Assembly (NCBI RefSeq): GCF_000455205.1
Contig: NZ_AUWQ01000106.1
Coordinates: 1-55,863, forward strand
DNA: 55,863 bases
Source of the DNA: Mycobacterium sp. UM_CSW
GTDB taxonomy: Bacteria; Actinomycetota; Actinomycetes; Mycobacteriales; Mycobacteriaceae
Reading direction: 5' to 3'
In this document: piece after piece, positions 29,439-37,703 of the stretch
Position numbering within the stretch: position 1 is the first letter of the stretch
Layout of the letters: each line of letters opens with the position of its first letter
Position numbers and translations under genes: made by a program
Notes under the pieces: generated by a model
Seen by the model: the letters and a program-made list of their open reading frames with translations, nothing else
Database searches by the model: none
What the model was told of the DNA's origin: nothing

Positions 29439-30047
29439 TCAGGTCAGCGGGGAAAGCCCCGACCTGACCAGGTCTAGGCAGGTGGCCGAGATGACGGCCA
29501 AGTCCTCGACGCAGCCGTTGCGCCCCCACGTCTCCACGCCGATCACCATGGCCGCGGCCAGCGTGGCGCCCGCGACGTTGGCGACCAGCTCGATGTTCTC
29601 CACGTCCGGATAGCGCTGCTTGACGAAGTCGGTGATGACCGCGGCGAACGACGATTGCACCACCCGCAGGTGGCTGGCGATCTGCTCGCCGGTGATCAGC
29701 TCGGCGCGGGCGAGCGCCGCCTGCCGAACCAGCTCTATGTCGTGCGGGTAGCTGGCCATGCTGGCCAGCACGGCGTCGAACACCGACTCGGATTGCGGGC
29801 GTTGGGTAAGCGCCTCGGCCAGCCACTCCACGTGCGTGTCGTAGTCCTGGAACAGCACGGCTTCCTTGGTGGGGAAGTGCCGGAAGAACGTGCGCTCGGT
29901 GACGCCGGCTTCCTGTGCCAGCTGCTGCACCGTCACGTTGCCGAAGCCCTCGCTCGCGAACCTCTTTAACGCCACCTGCCGCAGCGCCTCATGGGTCCTG
30001 CTGCGGCGCAGCTTGTGCAGATTGGTCGGCTCGCCCATGCCTGGCAT
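29439..30047 (-). CDS. TetR-family regulator of the divergent flavoprotein operon
   Basis: 202 residues. The HTH is RHEALRQVALKRF-like: residues around 12-60 include EALRQVALKRFASEGFGNVTVQQLAQEAGV and TERTFFRHFPTKEAVLF, typical of TetR proteins. The C-terminal helical domain is of the MftR/AcrR-like kind. ATG 30047 is used; ATG 30038 is equally possible. It is transcribed away from the operon at 30,180 across a 132-base gap holding a 12-base palindrome, so it probably represses both directions. Confidence 0.87.
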   Translation of the reverse strand: MPGMGEPTNLHKLRRSRTHEALRQVALKRFASEGFGNVTVQQLAQEAGVTERTFFRHFPTKEAVLFQDYDTHVEWLAEALTQRPQSESVFDAVLASMASYPHDIELVRQAALARAELITGEQIASHLRVVQSSFAAVITDFVKQRYPDVENIELVANVAGATLAAAMVIGVETWGRNGCVEDLAVISATCLDLVRSGLSPLT

Positions 30048-30092
30048 CACATCACATCCCGATCCTGGTCGGCGCCGACGTCTTCCAATTAA

Positions 30093-30111
30093 GTCAGTAC
30101 TGACATATATT
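30093..30111. promoter_or_regulatory. Palindromic TetR operator overlapping a promoter
   Basis: GTCAGTACTGAC (30093-30104) is a perfect 12-base palindrome, the usual size and form of a TetR half-site pair. It is joined to a plus-strand -10 TATATT (30106-30111). It sits between the divergent TetR and flavoprotein genes, about 70 bases before the flavoprotein ATG. Confidence 0.65.
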
Positions 30112-30179
30112 GGGTCCCGCCCGCCATGGGTGTGTCGCCAGGTGGCCTCGAAGACCATTTCGAAGAAGGAGCATCAGCG

Positions 30180-31745
30180 ATGACGGATTATGACGCGATC
30201 GTGGTCGGCGCCGGCCATAACGGGCTGACCGCGGCGGCGGTCCTGCAGCGCGCCGGCCTGCGCACCCTGTGCCTGGAGGCCAACACCTACAGCGGCGGAA
30301 TGGCGGCCACGGTCGAGTTGATCGACGGATTCCGTTACGAGATAGCGGGTTCGGTGCAGTTTCCCACCGCCCCCGCAATCACCAAGGAGCTCGGGCTGGA
30401 CACGCTGCCCACCGTCGATGCCGAAGTCCAGTCGGTCAACCTCGGCGACAACGGCGAAGAACCCATGATCTTCTACCGCGATCCGATGCAGCTGATGACC
30501 CACCTCGCCGAAAAGCTCGGGACCGAGGCCGTTACGGGGATGGCCGAGATGATCGGCTGGAGCCAGGGACCGGCGAAGGCGCTCGGCCGCTTCGAGGTGC
30601 GTACGCCGCCCAAGACGATCGACGAGATGTACGCCTGCGCCGCAAACGAATCCGAGCGCAGGGCCATCCACGAAGTGCTGTTTGGTTCGGCGATGGATGC
30701 CATCGACCGCTTCCTGCCCGACAAGGACAAGCACGCGGTGTTGCGCGGAATGCTCGCCTTCCTCGCCATCAACTCCACCTACCGCGGTCCTTACACCCCG
30801 GGCAGCGCAACGTGTTTGGCGTTCGCGCTCGCCGTTCCCAACGAGGGTGCGGCGATGATGACGAAGCTCGAGGGCGGGATCGGCTCGCTCGGCCAGCACC
30901 TGCATGATCTGTTCGTCTCGCACGGGGGCGAGATCAGATACCGCGCCAAGGTGGAAAAGATTCTCGTCGAGAATGATCGGGTGACGGGGGTGCGCCTGAA
31001 GGACGGTTCTGAGATCAGCGCGCCGGTCGTCGTGTCCAACCTGTCGCCCGACCTGACCCTGATCGACATGGTCGGGGCCGAGCACCTGCCGGCCGACCTC
31101 GTCGCCCGGCTCAGCGGTCGCGACCACCGGGCGCCCTTCGTCCAGATCCACTTCGCGCTTGACGGCCTGCCGGAATTCGCTCCGCCGTACGACTTCCTCA
31201 ACGAACCCGGCATGCAGTCATCCATCGGCATATTCGGCTCGCCAGAAGAGCAACAACGCCAGTGGGAGGAGTGCAAGCGGGGCATCATTCCTGACAACCC
31301 GTCGATGGGCATGCAGATACCGTCGGTGCACGATCCCAGCATGGCGCCACCGGGGAAGCACGCGGCGAGTGCGTTCGCCTATGCGTTCCCCGTCGAAACG
31401 CCCCGCGAAATGCACGGCCACCTCAAGAACGTGATGGCGGAGAAGGTCATCGACAAGATCACCCGCTTCGCACCCAACTTCCGCGACATCCAGATCCGGC
31501 ATATCACGTTCGCCCCCTACCACATGCAGACGATGTTCGCGGCTCCCGCCGGCGACTTCTGCCACGGCATGCTGCATCCGGACCTGATGGGGCCCAACCG
31601 GCCCGGGCCCAAGGGCTTCATCGACATGCCGATTCCGATCGAGGGGCTGTACCTGGGTGGCGCGGGATGCCATGGGGGCCCGGGCATTACGTTCACCCCC
31701 GGCTACAACGCCGCGCACCAGGCGCTCGAGGACATCTCGCGATGA
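30180..31745 (+). CDS. FAD-dependent oxidoreductase, phytoene-desaturase/PYROXD2-like
   Basis: 521 residues. The N-terminal FAD motif is YDAIVVGAGHNGLTAAAVLQRAGL, followed by LEANTYSGGMAA. Mid-protein LEGGIGSLGQHLHDLF is the substrate-domain block of CrtI-like amine-oxidase-fold enzymes. The C-terminal FAD segment is GLYLGGAGCHGGPGITFTPGYNAA. ATG 30180 follows AAGAAGGAG. Reaction unknown: family members desaturate or isomerise lipophilic substrates. Its stop overlaps the ferredoxin start, so the two proteins are probably made together and may pass electrons. Confidence 0.88.
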   Translation: MTDYDAIVVGAGHNGLTAAAVLQRAGLRTLCLEANTYSGGMAATVELIDGFRYEIAGSVQFPTAPAITKELGLDTLPTVDAEVQSVNLGDNGEEPMIFYRDPMQLMTHLAEKLGTEAVTGMAEMIGWSQGPAKALGRFEVRTPPKTIDEMYACAANESERRAIHEVLFGSAMDAIDRFLPDKDKHAVLRGMLAFLAINSTYRGPYTPGSATCLAFALAVPNEGAAMMTKLEGGIGSLGQHLHDLFVSHGGEIRYRAKVEKILVENDRVTGVRLKDGSEISAPVVVSNLSPDLTLIDMVGAEHLPADLVARLSGRDHRAPFVQIHFALDGLPEFAPPYDFLNEPGMQSSIGIFGSPEEQQRQWEECKRGIIPDNPSMGMQIPSVHDPSMAPPGKHAASAFAYAFPVETPREMHGHLKNVMAEKVIDKITRFAPNFRDIQIRHITFAPYHMQTMFAAPAGDFCHGMLHPDLMGPNRPGPKGFIDMPIPIEGLYLGGAGCHGGPGITFTPGYNAAHQALEDISR

Positions 31746-32071
31746 CCTACGTGATCGCCGAGCCCTGCGTCGACCTCAAGGACAAGGCCTGCATCGAGGA
31801 ATGTCCCGTCGACTGCATCTACGAAGGCATCCGGATGCTCTACATCCAGCCCGACGAATGCGTCGATTGCGGTGCCTGTGAGCCGGTCTGCCCGGTCGAG
31901 GCCATCTACTACGAGGACGACGTGCCCGACGAGTGGAGGGGCTACACGCAGATCAACGCCGACTTCTTCGAGCGGCTGGGCTCGCCGGGCGGCGCGGCCA
32001 AAGTCGGTGTGTGCGAACATGATCCGCAGGCGATCAAGGGGCTCGAGCCGACTGGAGGGCAGTGTCAGTGA
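31742..32071 (+). CDS. Seven-iron (3Fe-4S/4Fe-4S) ferredoxin
   Basis: 109-residue FdxA/FdxC-type ferredoxin. Eight cysteines are seen at about positions 9, 17, 21, 25, 40, 43, 46 and 50, the last four in the classic CxxCxxCxxxCP pattern (CVDCGACEPVCP). The acidic C-terminal tail is typical. ATG 31742 overlaps the flavoprotein TGA. It probably serves as electron carrier for the flavoprotein; no P450 or Rieske oxygenase is adjacent. Confidence 0.93.
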   Translation: MTYVIAEPCVDLKDKACIEECPVDCIYEGIRMLYIQPDECVDCGACEPVCPVEAIYYEDDVPDEWRGYTQINADFFERLGSPGGAAKVGVCEHDPQAIKGLEPTGGQCQ

Positions 32072-32979
32072 CACGACCCCTCGACGGCACGGTGGCCCTC
32101 GTCACCGGCGCGAGCCAGGGAATCGGCCAGGGCATCGCGATCGAGCTCGGCAACCAGGGCGCCACCGTCTGGCTCACCGCCCGCAACGGTGCCGGCCTTG
32201 AGCAGACCGCCGATCAGATCCGGGCGCTCGGCGGCGCCGCGGTGGCCCGGCCCTGCGATCACGCCGACGATGCCGCGGTGGAGGCCGTGTTCGACGAATT
32301 GCGGCGCGGCCCGGGGCGGCTGGACATGGTGGTCAACGTCGCGTCGCCGGACTTCACATCGATGGTGGCCCAGCCATTTTGGACGCTGCCCTTCCAGGCG
32401 ATCACCGACAGCCTCGTCGTCGGGCCGCGCGCGAACTTCGTGACCTCGGCGCTCGCCGCGCCGATGATGATCGGACAGGGCGGCGGGCTGATCGTCAACA
32501 TCTCGTCCCACGGCTGCGAGGACTACCTCCTTTCCACGCCCTACGGGGCGGCGAAGGCAGCCATCGAGAAGATCACCCACGACACCGCGCTCGAACTGCG
32601 CGAGCACAATGTCGCCGTGATCGGACTGTGGCCGGGACTGGTGCTCACCGAACGCATCCTCGCCTTCGCGACCGAGGGCCCGTCGGGTTCGCGCCAGCTG
32701 TTCGGGCTCGACCTCGACATCTGCGAGTCCCCGCGGTTCCCGGGGCGCGCGGTCGTCGCGCTGTTCACCGATCCCGACCGGATGGCCCGCACCGGCCGAT
32801 CGTTCTTCGCGTCCCGCCTTGCCCGCGAGTACGGCTTCACCGACGTCGACGGACGTCTGCCGCCCGAGGTGCGGCTGCTGGTCGACTACCTGGGCGACGG
32901 CAACGTGCCGGAGTACTGGCAGATGGTGGAGCGGTTCGGCCGCGGCTTCGCCAAACCTTCACCGGCAGAACCGGTCTGA
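32068..32979 (+). CDS. Short-chain dehydrogenase/reductase
   Basis: 303 residues. The cofactor loop is ALVTGASQGIGQGIAIEL, with Tyr-x3-Lys in YGAAKAAIEK and the Ser in NISSHG. The usual NNAG is NVAS here. Third gene of the TetR-controlled operon. GTG 32068 is preferred to GTG 32062: it is eight bases from GGAGGG and makes a GTGA overlap with the ferredoxin stop. Substrate unknown. Confidence 0.88.
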   Translation: MTRPLDGTVALVTGASQGIGQGIAIELGNQGATVWLTARNGAGLEQTADQIRALGGAAVARPCDHADDAAVEAVFDELRRGPGRLDMVVNVASPDFTSMVAQPFWTLPFQAITDSLVVGPRANFVTSALAAPMMIGQGGGLIVNISSHGCEDYLLSTPYGAAKAAIEKITHDTALELREHNVAVIGLWPGLVLTERILAFATEGPSGSRQLFGLDLDICESPRFPGRAVVALFTDPDRMARTGRSFFASRLAREYGFTDVDGRLPPEVRLLVDYLGDGNVPEYWQMVERFGRGFAKPSPAEPV

Positions 32980-32998
32980 CGACTCAGCACGCGTCCGC

Positions 32999-33574
32999 CT
33001 ACCAGGCGTGCACGCGGTTCTGCGCGGGCTCGAGCCCGAGCTCGATGAGCGCCTCGGTGGCGTCGGCGGCCTGCTCGCAAATGGTGGGCACCTCGGCGCG
33101 CTCGGCCGCGGTGAAGTTCTCCAGCACGAACGCCGCCGGATCCTTGCGTCCGGGCGGGCGCCCGATCCCGATGCGCACCCGCTGAAAGTCCTTGGTGCCC
33201 AGCGCCGCAACGACCGAGCGCAGGCCGTTGTGACCACCTTCGCCGCCGCCGATTTTGAGCCGGATGCGACCGAACTCCAGGTCGAGGTCGTCGTGGATGA
33301 CGATCATGTCGGCCGGGGCCACCGAGTAAAACTTCGCCAGCGGCCCGACCTGGCGGCCCGACTCGTTCATGAAGCAGCGCGGCTTGGCCACCAGCACCGA
33401 GTGCCCGGCCAACCGACCGCTGACAACTTCGGCGCCGGAACGCTTGTGCGCCTTGAACTTCGAACCCAGCCGCGCGGCGAGCAGGTCGGCGACCATGAAC
33501 CCGAGGTTGTGCCGGGTGCGCGCGTAGTTGTCTCCGGGGTTGCCCAGGCCGACCACCAATAGCGGTTCGGCCAC
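32999..33574 (-). CDS. pth: Peptidyl-tRNA hydrolase
   Basis: 191 residues; cleaves peptidyl-tRNAs released from stalled ribosomes. Family motifs: [23 protein letters not shown] with the catalytic His, CFMNESGR, and [11 protein letters not shown] with the catalytic Asp, then [11 protein letters not shown] start. It lies 12 bases after rplY, the pair seen across mycobacteria. Confidence 0.97.
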   Translation of the reverse strand: MAEPLLVVGLGNPGDNYARTRHNLGFMVADLLAARLGSKFKAHKRSGAEVVSGRLAGHSVLVAKPRCFMNESGRQVGPLAKFYSVAPADMIVIHDDLDLEFGRIRLKIGGGEGGHNGLRSVVAALGTKDFQRVRIGIGRPPGRKDPAAFVLENFTAAERAEVPTICEQAADATEALIELGLEPAQNRVHAW

Positions 33575-33586
33575 GTCGCGAGCCGC

Positions 33587-34246
33587 CTACTCGGACTCGT
33601 CGGCAGAGGCCTCGGCCTCGCCGCCCTCTTCGGCCGCGGGAGCCGCCTCGCCCTCGGCCGCCTCGCCGGCGCCCTCTTCCGCGAGGTCGGCGGCCGTCGG
33701 GGCGTTCACCACGTTGACCACCAGCATGTCGGGGTCGGACACCAGGCTGACGCCGCTGGGCAGCGTGATCTGTCCGGCGGTGAACTGGGTGCCCGCAGGC
33801 GCGTCCTCGACGGACACGGTCAACTGCTCGGGAATCGACATGGCCTCGGCCTCGATCTCGATCGTGTTGGTCTCCTGGGTGACCAGGGTGTCGGGGCCGG
33901 CCTCGCCCTCGATGACGACGTTGACCTCCACGTGGACCTTCTCGCCGCGGCGCACGACCACCAGGTCGGCATGCTGAATGGTGCGGCGGATGGGGTGGAT
34001 GTCGAGCGCCTTGGTCAGCGCCAGCTGCTCCTTGCCGGCGATGTCGAGGGTCAGCACCGCGTTGGTGCCGGAGTGCCGCAGCACCGCGGCGTAGTCGTGC
34101 CCGGGCAGTTCGAGGTGCTGCGGGGCGGCCCCGTGACCGTAGAGGACGGCGGGAATCTTGCCCTCGCGGCGGGCGCGGCGGGACGCGCCCTTGCCGGTCT
34201 CAGCTCGCACCGCCACCTTGAGTTGGTTGACTGCGGACTTGGCCAT
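33587..34246 (-). CDS. rplY: Large-subunit ribosomal protein bL25 (CTC/TL5 form)
   Basis: 219 residues, the long two-domain form: the 5S rRNA-binding N-terminal domain ([21 protein letters not shown]) and the C-terminal beta domain, then an Ala/Glu-rich acidic tail (about residues 185-219). ATG start. A short unpaired leader precedes it. Confidence 0.97.
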   Translation of the reverse strand: MAKSAVNQLKVAVRAETGKGASRRARREGKIPAVLYGHGAAPQHLELPGHDYAAVLRHSGTNAVLTLDIAGKEQLALTKALDIHPIRRTIQHADLVVVRRGEKVHVEVNVVIEGEAGPDTLVTQETNTIEIEAEAMSIPEQLTVSVEDAPAGTQFTAGQITLPSGVSLVSDPDMLVVNVVNAPTAADLAEEGAGEAAEGEAAPAAEEGGEAEASADESE

Positions 34247-34416
34247 CGTGTCGCTCCTATGTGCTCAATACCTGGGTCGGGAGCACGGCAAAGGTCGCGA
34301 CATTGAAGTCGGTCTCCGTCGATAACGGTGCTGGCTTGCCAGCCACCCTCGCCGTGGCGCCCGGTCAGGTTAGCGCATCTGCGCCTCGGAGCGGAAATTG
34401 CGCGGAAATTGGCGAG

Positions 34417-34512
34417 TGTGTATTGACGGCTTTGCGTGTTGCGCCAGGGTTGAAAATCGTCGGAAATCGCGCCCTCAGCACACACTGAAAGCCGTCAGCT
34501 CACACTCAACGC
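34417..34512. repeat. 96-base structured repeat, copy A
   Basis: First of two near-identical units (about 8 differences in 96 by eye). Its ends are complementary: AGTGTG-TAT-TGACGGCTTT at the left (34415-34433) pairs with AAAGCCGTCA-GCT-CACACT at the right (34488-34506), giving a 19-position stem with three mismatches. The form is that of a small non-coding palindromic element (REP/MITE-like). Confidence 0.65.
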
Positions 34513-34513
34513 G

Positions 34514-34533
34514 CCCGCCGCTCGTTCGGCGGG
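34514..34533. terminator. Hairpin between the repeats
   Basis: CCCGCCG-CTCGTT-CGGCGGG forms a perfect seven-pair stem, downstream of the minus-strand SDR gene and upstream of rplY. It may end SDR transcription; no strong T tract is seen. Confidence 0.4.
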
Positions 34534-34559
34534 TCGCTTGTTCCGGGGCGGCCGTTGAC

Positions 34560-34655
34560 TGTGCATTGACGGCTTTGCGTGGTGCTCCAGGGTTGCAAAT
34601 CGTCGAAAGTTGCGCCCTCAGCACACACTGAAAGCCCTCAGCTCACACTCAACGC
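34560..34655. repeat. 96-base structured repeat, copy B
   Basis: Same length and orientation as copy A, 143 bases further on. The right arm has one change (AAAGCCCTCA), so its stem is slightly weaker. It ends one base before the SDR stop codon complement at 34657. Confidence 0.65.
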
Positions 34656-34656
34656 C

Positions 34657-35538
34657 CTACAGCGGGAATTTGGTGGCCGTGAGCTGCTCGGACAGCTCCC
34701 ACAGCCGGGCGGCGGCGGTCGCGTCCTGCGCGCGCCGGCTGCGGGCGACCGGCTGCGTTCGGCCGACCCAGCCGAATCGCGGGCCGATGAACGTGTCGCC
34801 CGGCAGGTCCTCCGATGCGGCGTACAGCGTTTGCCGGGCGCCGAAATCGGCGTCGGTGGCCACCACCCGGGTGGCGGCCGACATCAGCGCGTCGCCCACC
34901 CTGCGGCCGGACGCGCCCTGCAGGTTGGTGTGCGAGTAGCCGGGATGGACCGCCAGCGCGCGCAGCGGCGAACCGGCCGAGTCGAGGCGTCGCTGCAGCT
35001 CGCTGGTGAACAGCAGGTTGGCGAGCTTCGACTGGCTGTAGGCCAGCCAGGGCGAGTAGCGGCGGTTCTTCCAGTTCAGATCGTCGAAGTCGATGCGCCC
35101 CGGCCAGTGCGCCATCGACGACACCGTGACGACGCGGTCGGTCAGCTTGGGGAGCAGCAGGTTGGTCAGCGCGAAATGACCGAGGTGGTTGGTGCCGATC
35201 TGGCTCTCGAACCCGTCGGCGGTCAGCGCGTAGGGGGCGGCCATGATGCCGGCGTTGTTGATCAGCACGTCGGCCCCCTCCACCCCGTCGGCGAACCGGC
35301 GCACCGACGACAGGTCCTGCAGGTCGAGGGGGCGCACCTCGACGTGGCCGGTTTCGGGGCCGGTGATCTGCTTCGCGGCGGCCTCGCCCTTGCCCGTGTT
35401 GCGCACGGCCATGACGATCTTGGCGCCCTTGCCGGCCAGCTCGCGGGCCGTCACCGCGCCCAGCCCGCTATTGGCGCCGGTGATGATCACGGTGCGCCCG
35501 GCGAACGACGGCAGGTCTGCGGCGGTCCAGTTCGTCAT
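34657..35538 (-). CDS. Short-chain dehydrogenase (retinol-dehydrogenase-like)
   Basis: 293 residues. The cofactor loop is VIITGANSGLGAVTA, with LINNAGIM, VSSMAHW and the catalytic YSQSK. The active-site set is complete. The layout matches the SDR group annotated as retinol or light-dependent-protochlorophyllide-like reductases; real substrate unknown. It stands between lpqT and rplY, where I recall no such gene in M. tuberculosis. Confidence 0.9.
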   Translation of the reverse strand: MTNWTAADLPSFAGRTVIITGANSGLGAVTARELAGKGAKIVMAVRNTGKGEAAAKQITGPETGHVEVRPLDLQDLSSVRRFADGVEGADVLINNAGIMAAPYALTADGFESQIGTNHLGHFALTNLLLPKLTDRVVTVSSMAHWPGRIDFDDLNWKNRRYSPWLAYSQSKLANLLFTSELQRRLDSAGSPLRALAVHPGYSHTNLQGASGRRVGDALMSAATRVVATDADFGARQTLYAASEDLPGDTFIGPRFGWVGRTQPVARSRRAQDATAAARLWELSEQLTATKFPL

Positions 35539-35570
35539 GGCTGATGAGCTTAGTGAAAGGCCGCCGCCGA

Positions 35571-36284
35571 TTACTTGGCGGCGACGACGAACCCGTGGAT
35601 GATCCCCTCGATGTCGGTCGCCTCGGCGGCCGCCTGGTTGGCCAGGGTGGTGATGGTCAACTGGACCAGGTACCGCTGGTTCGCGGGCGGCGACCCGGTG
35701 GCGATGACGATCCGATTCCAGCTGTGCAGCCGCTGGCCGTCGACGTCGTAGCTACCCTGGATCATCGACGAGGGAAAGCCGTTGTAGTTGTCCGTGGAGG
35801 CGTCCAGCTGCTTGAAGTTCTCGAACAGCCGGGCGTCGTCGTTGCCGTGCTTGACGACCTGCGCCGGGTCGAAGTCCCCGTGCAATTTGAAGACCACCAG
35901 CCGCGCGGTCGGATACTTGCCGCCGTGCGAGATCATCAGGGTCTCCTTGGCGATGTTCGGGTTGTTCGCCTGCGACCAGCCCGTCGGCGTAGGTATCGAA
36001 ACGTTCAGATCGGGCAACGATCCCGGCGCCACCTGTTGGCCGCTGACGCCGATGTCCTGCAGGTACTGCGACAGCGGAACGGGCTTGTCCGTCATCGTCG
36101 CGGCGGCGCTGGTCGTCGAACTCCGCGTCAGGATCGACTGGTAGTCAGGGGCTTTCGGTGGCGAACATGCCGCCACGGGCATGCTCAGCGCGACCGCCAC
36201 AACACCGGCGGTGATCGCCGCAGGCCTAATTGCCCGCCTCCTTCTCACGCCGTTCCGGCGCGCATCGTCGCCGGGCAGCCTCAC
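35571..36284 (-). CDS. lpqT: LpqT-like lipoprotein
   Basis: 237 residues. A 20-residue basic leader is followed by a hydrophobic segment ending in the lipobox PVAAC (Cys40), so the mature protein is a surface lipoprotein with a Ser/Thr-rich tether. The domain beyond it has VSIPTPTGW and GFPSSMIQGSYD, the pattern I recall for LpqT and its LpqN relatives. GTG start with GTGA overlap to arsC. Function unknown. Confidence 0.88.
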   Translation of the reverse strand: MRLPGDDARRNGVRRRRAIRPAAITAGVVAVALSMPVAACSPPKAPDYQSILTRSSTTSAAATMTDKPVPLSQYLQDIGVSGQQVAPGSLPDLNVSIPTPTGWSQANNPNIAKETLMISHGGKYPTARLVVFKLHGDFDPAQVVKHGNDDARLFENFKQLDASTDNYNGFPSSMIQGSYDVDGQRLHSWNRIVIATGSPPANQRYLVQLTITTLANQAAAEATDIEGIIHGFVVAAK

Positions 36285-36625
36285 AGGATCTCGCGCACGG
36301 CGTCGATCGGCCGCGCCAGCCGGGTGCCCTTCGGGGTGATCACGAACGGCCGTTCGATCAGGATCGGGTGTTCGGCCATGGCGTCGAGCAACTCGTCGTC
36401 GGACGCGTCGGCGAGACCGAGTTCGGCATAGAGCGGTTCGCGCTTGCGCACCGCGGCGCGCACGTCGATGCCGGCATCGCGGATCATGCGCGCCAGCTCG
36501 GCGCGCGACGGCGGGGTTTTCAGGTACTGGACGATCGTGGGGTCAATCCCGTTGTCGCGCAACAGATCCAGCGTCTTGCGGGAGGTGCTGCACTTGGGGT
36601 TGTGGTAGATGACGGTGTCGGCCAT
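36281..36625 (-). CDS. arsC: ArsC-family arsenate reductase (glutaredoxin-dependent type)
   Basis: 114 residues, thioredoxin-like fold. The active site is YHNPKCSTSRKTL with Cys12, and the C-terminal block is ERPFVITPKGTRLARP with the conserved Arg residues. ATG starts right after the prs stop codon and the stop overlaps lpqT, so it is in the glmU-prs-arsC-lpqT transcription unit. No arsR, arsB or arsenic regulon is near, so arsenate is not assured as substrate. Confidence 0.92.
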   Translation of the reverse strand: MADTVIYHNPKCSTSRKTLDLLRDNGIDPTIVQYLKTPPSRAELARMIRDAGIDVRAAVRKREPLYAELGLADASDDELLDAMAEHPILIERPFVITPKGTRLARPIDAVREIL

Positions 36626-37606
36626 CTAGGCGTCACCGTCGAAAAGGCCTGTGACGGAGCCGTTTTCGAAGACCGCGCGGATGGTGCTGGCCAACAGCGG
36701 CGCGATGGACAACACCGTGAGCTGCGGGAAACGCTTCTCCTCGCCGATCGGCAGCGTGTTGGTGACGATGACCTCCCGCGCGCCGCACGCCGCCAGCCGC
36801 TCGGCGGCCGGGTCGGAGAGCACGCCGTGGGTCGCCGCGATCACCACGTCGCTGGCGCCGTCTTCGCGCAGCAGGTTCACCGCGCCGGCGATGGTGCCGC
36901 CGGTGTCGATCATGTCGTCGATCAGAACGCAGGTGCGGCCTTCGACTTCGCCGACGACGCGGTTGGAGACCACCTGGTTGGGCACCCGCGGGTCGCGGGT
37001 CTTGTGGATGAAGGACAGCGGAACCCCGCCCAGCGCGTCGGCCCATTTCTCGGCGATGCGGACCCGGCCGGAGTCGGGGGAGACCACCACCATGTTGCCG
37101 TCCGGGTAGTTGTCCTTGATGTAACCGGTCAGCAGGTTCTGCGCGCGCATGTGGTCGACGGGACCGTCGAAGAAACCCTGGATCTGGTCGGTGTGCAGGT
37201 CCACGGTCACGATCCGGTCGGCGCCGGCGGTCTTGAGCAGGTCGGCGACCAGCCGCGCGGAGATGGGTTCGCGCCCGCGGTGCTTCTTGTCCTGCCGCGC
37301 GTAGGGGTAGAAGGGCATGACCGCGGTGATCCGCTTGGCGCTGCCCCGCTTGAGCGCGTCGATCATGATCAGCTGTTCCATCAGCCAGTTGTTGACCGGC
37401 GCGGGGTTGGATTGCAGGACGAAGGCGTCGCAGCCGCGCACCGACTCGTGGAACCGAACGAAGATCTCGCCGTTGGCGAATTCCCGCGCCGTCTGCGCGG
37501 TGACGTGGACGTCGAGTTCCTTGGCGACCTGTTCGGCCAGCTCGGGATGCGCGCGGCCCGAGAAAAGCATCAAATTTTTGCGATTATCGGTCCAGTCGTG
37601 GCTCAA
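36626..37606 (-). CDS. prs: Ribose-phosphate pyrophosphokinase
   Basis: 326 residues, the mycobacterial length. It makes PRPP, needed for nucleotides, His, Trp and decaprenylphosphoryl-arabinose. Motifs: FANGEIFVRFHESVRG, MPFYPYARQDKKHRGREPIS, VDLHTDQIQGFF, VVVSPDSGRVRIAEKWA and the PRPP loop VLIDDMIDTGGTIAGA. The start is TTG 37606, which gives the known length; the frame upstream is Arg/Pro-rich non-coding. It lies 97 bases after glmU. Confidence 0.96.
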   Translation of the reverse strand: MSHDWTDNRKNLMLFSGRAHPELAEQVAKELDVHVTAQTAREFANGEIFVRFHESVRGCDAFVLQSNPAPVNNWLMEQLIMIDALKRGSAKRITAVMPFYPYARQDKKHRGREPISARLVADLLKTAGADRIVTVDLHTDQIQGFFDGPVDHMRAQNLLTGYIKDNYPDGNMVVVSPDSGRVRIAEKWADALGGVPLSFIHKTRDPRVPNQVVSNRVVGEVEGRTCVLIDDMIDTGGTIAGAVNLLREDGASDVVIAATHGVLSDPAAERLAACGAREVIVTNTLPIGEEKRFPQLTVLSIAPLLASTIRAVFENGSVTGLFDGDA

Positions 37607-37703
37607 CGCACTGCCCTGCCTCGGGATCGAAATGGAAGCCCCATCGTACGTAGCGAATGGTACGGAAATGTGGCCGGGTTGCCAGGGACCAAACTCACGG
37701 TGT

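Larger units (their letters stand above)
34247..34656. other. 410-base intergenic region with structured repeats
   Basis: No gene is supported here. It holds the rplY upstream region on the right side of the gene, a small palindrome GCTGG-CTTG-CCAGC (34330-34343), two 96-base direct repeats and a hairpin between them (listed separately). Short frames on the plus strand run through the repeats and have no ribosome sites. Confidence 0.6.

Noticed and set aside
34330-34343. Small palindrome GCTGG-CTTG-CCAGC upstream of rplY, possible ribosomal-protein leader
   Set aside because: Only five pairs and no further leader structure or terminator; too little to call regulation.
34398-34631. Plus-strand frame through the 96-base repeats
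   Set aside because: No start signal, and both repeats translate in unrelated frames; the repeats are better explained as non-coding.
36281-36625. An arsenic resistance operon
   Set aside because: Only arsC is present; no ArsR, ArsB/Acr3 or ArsA lies within the window, so no resistance system is claimed.
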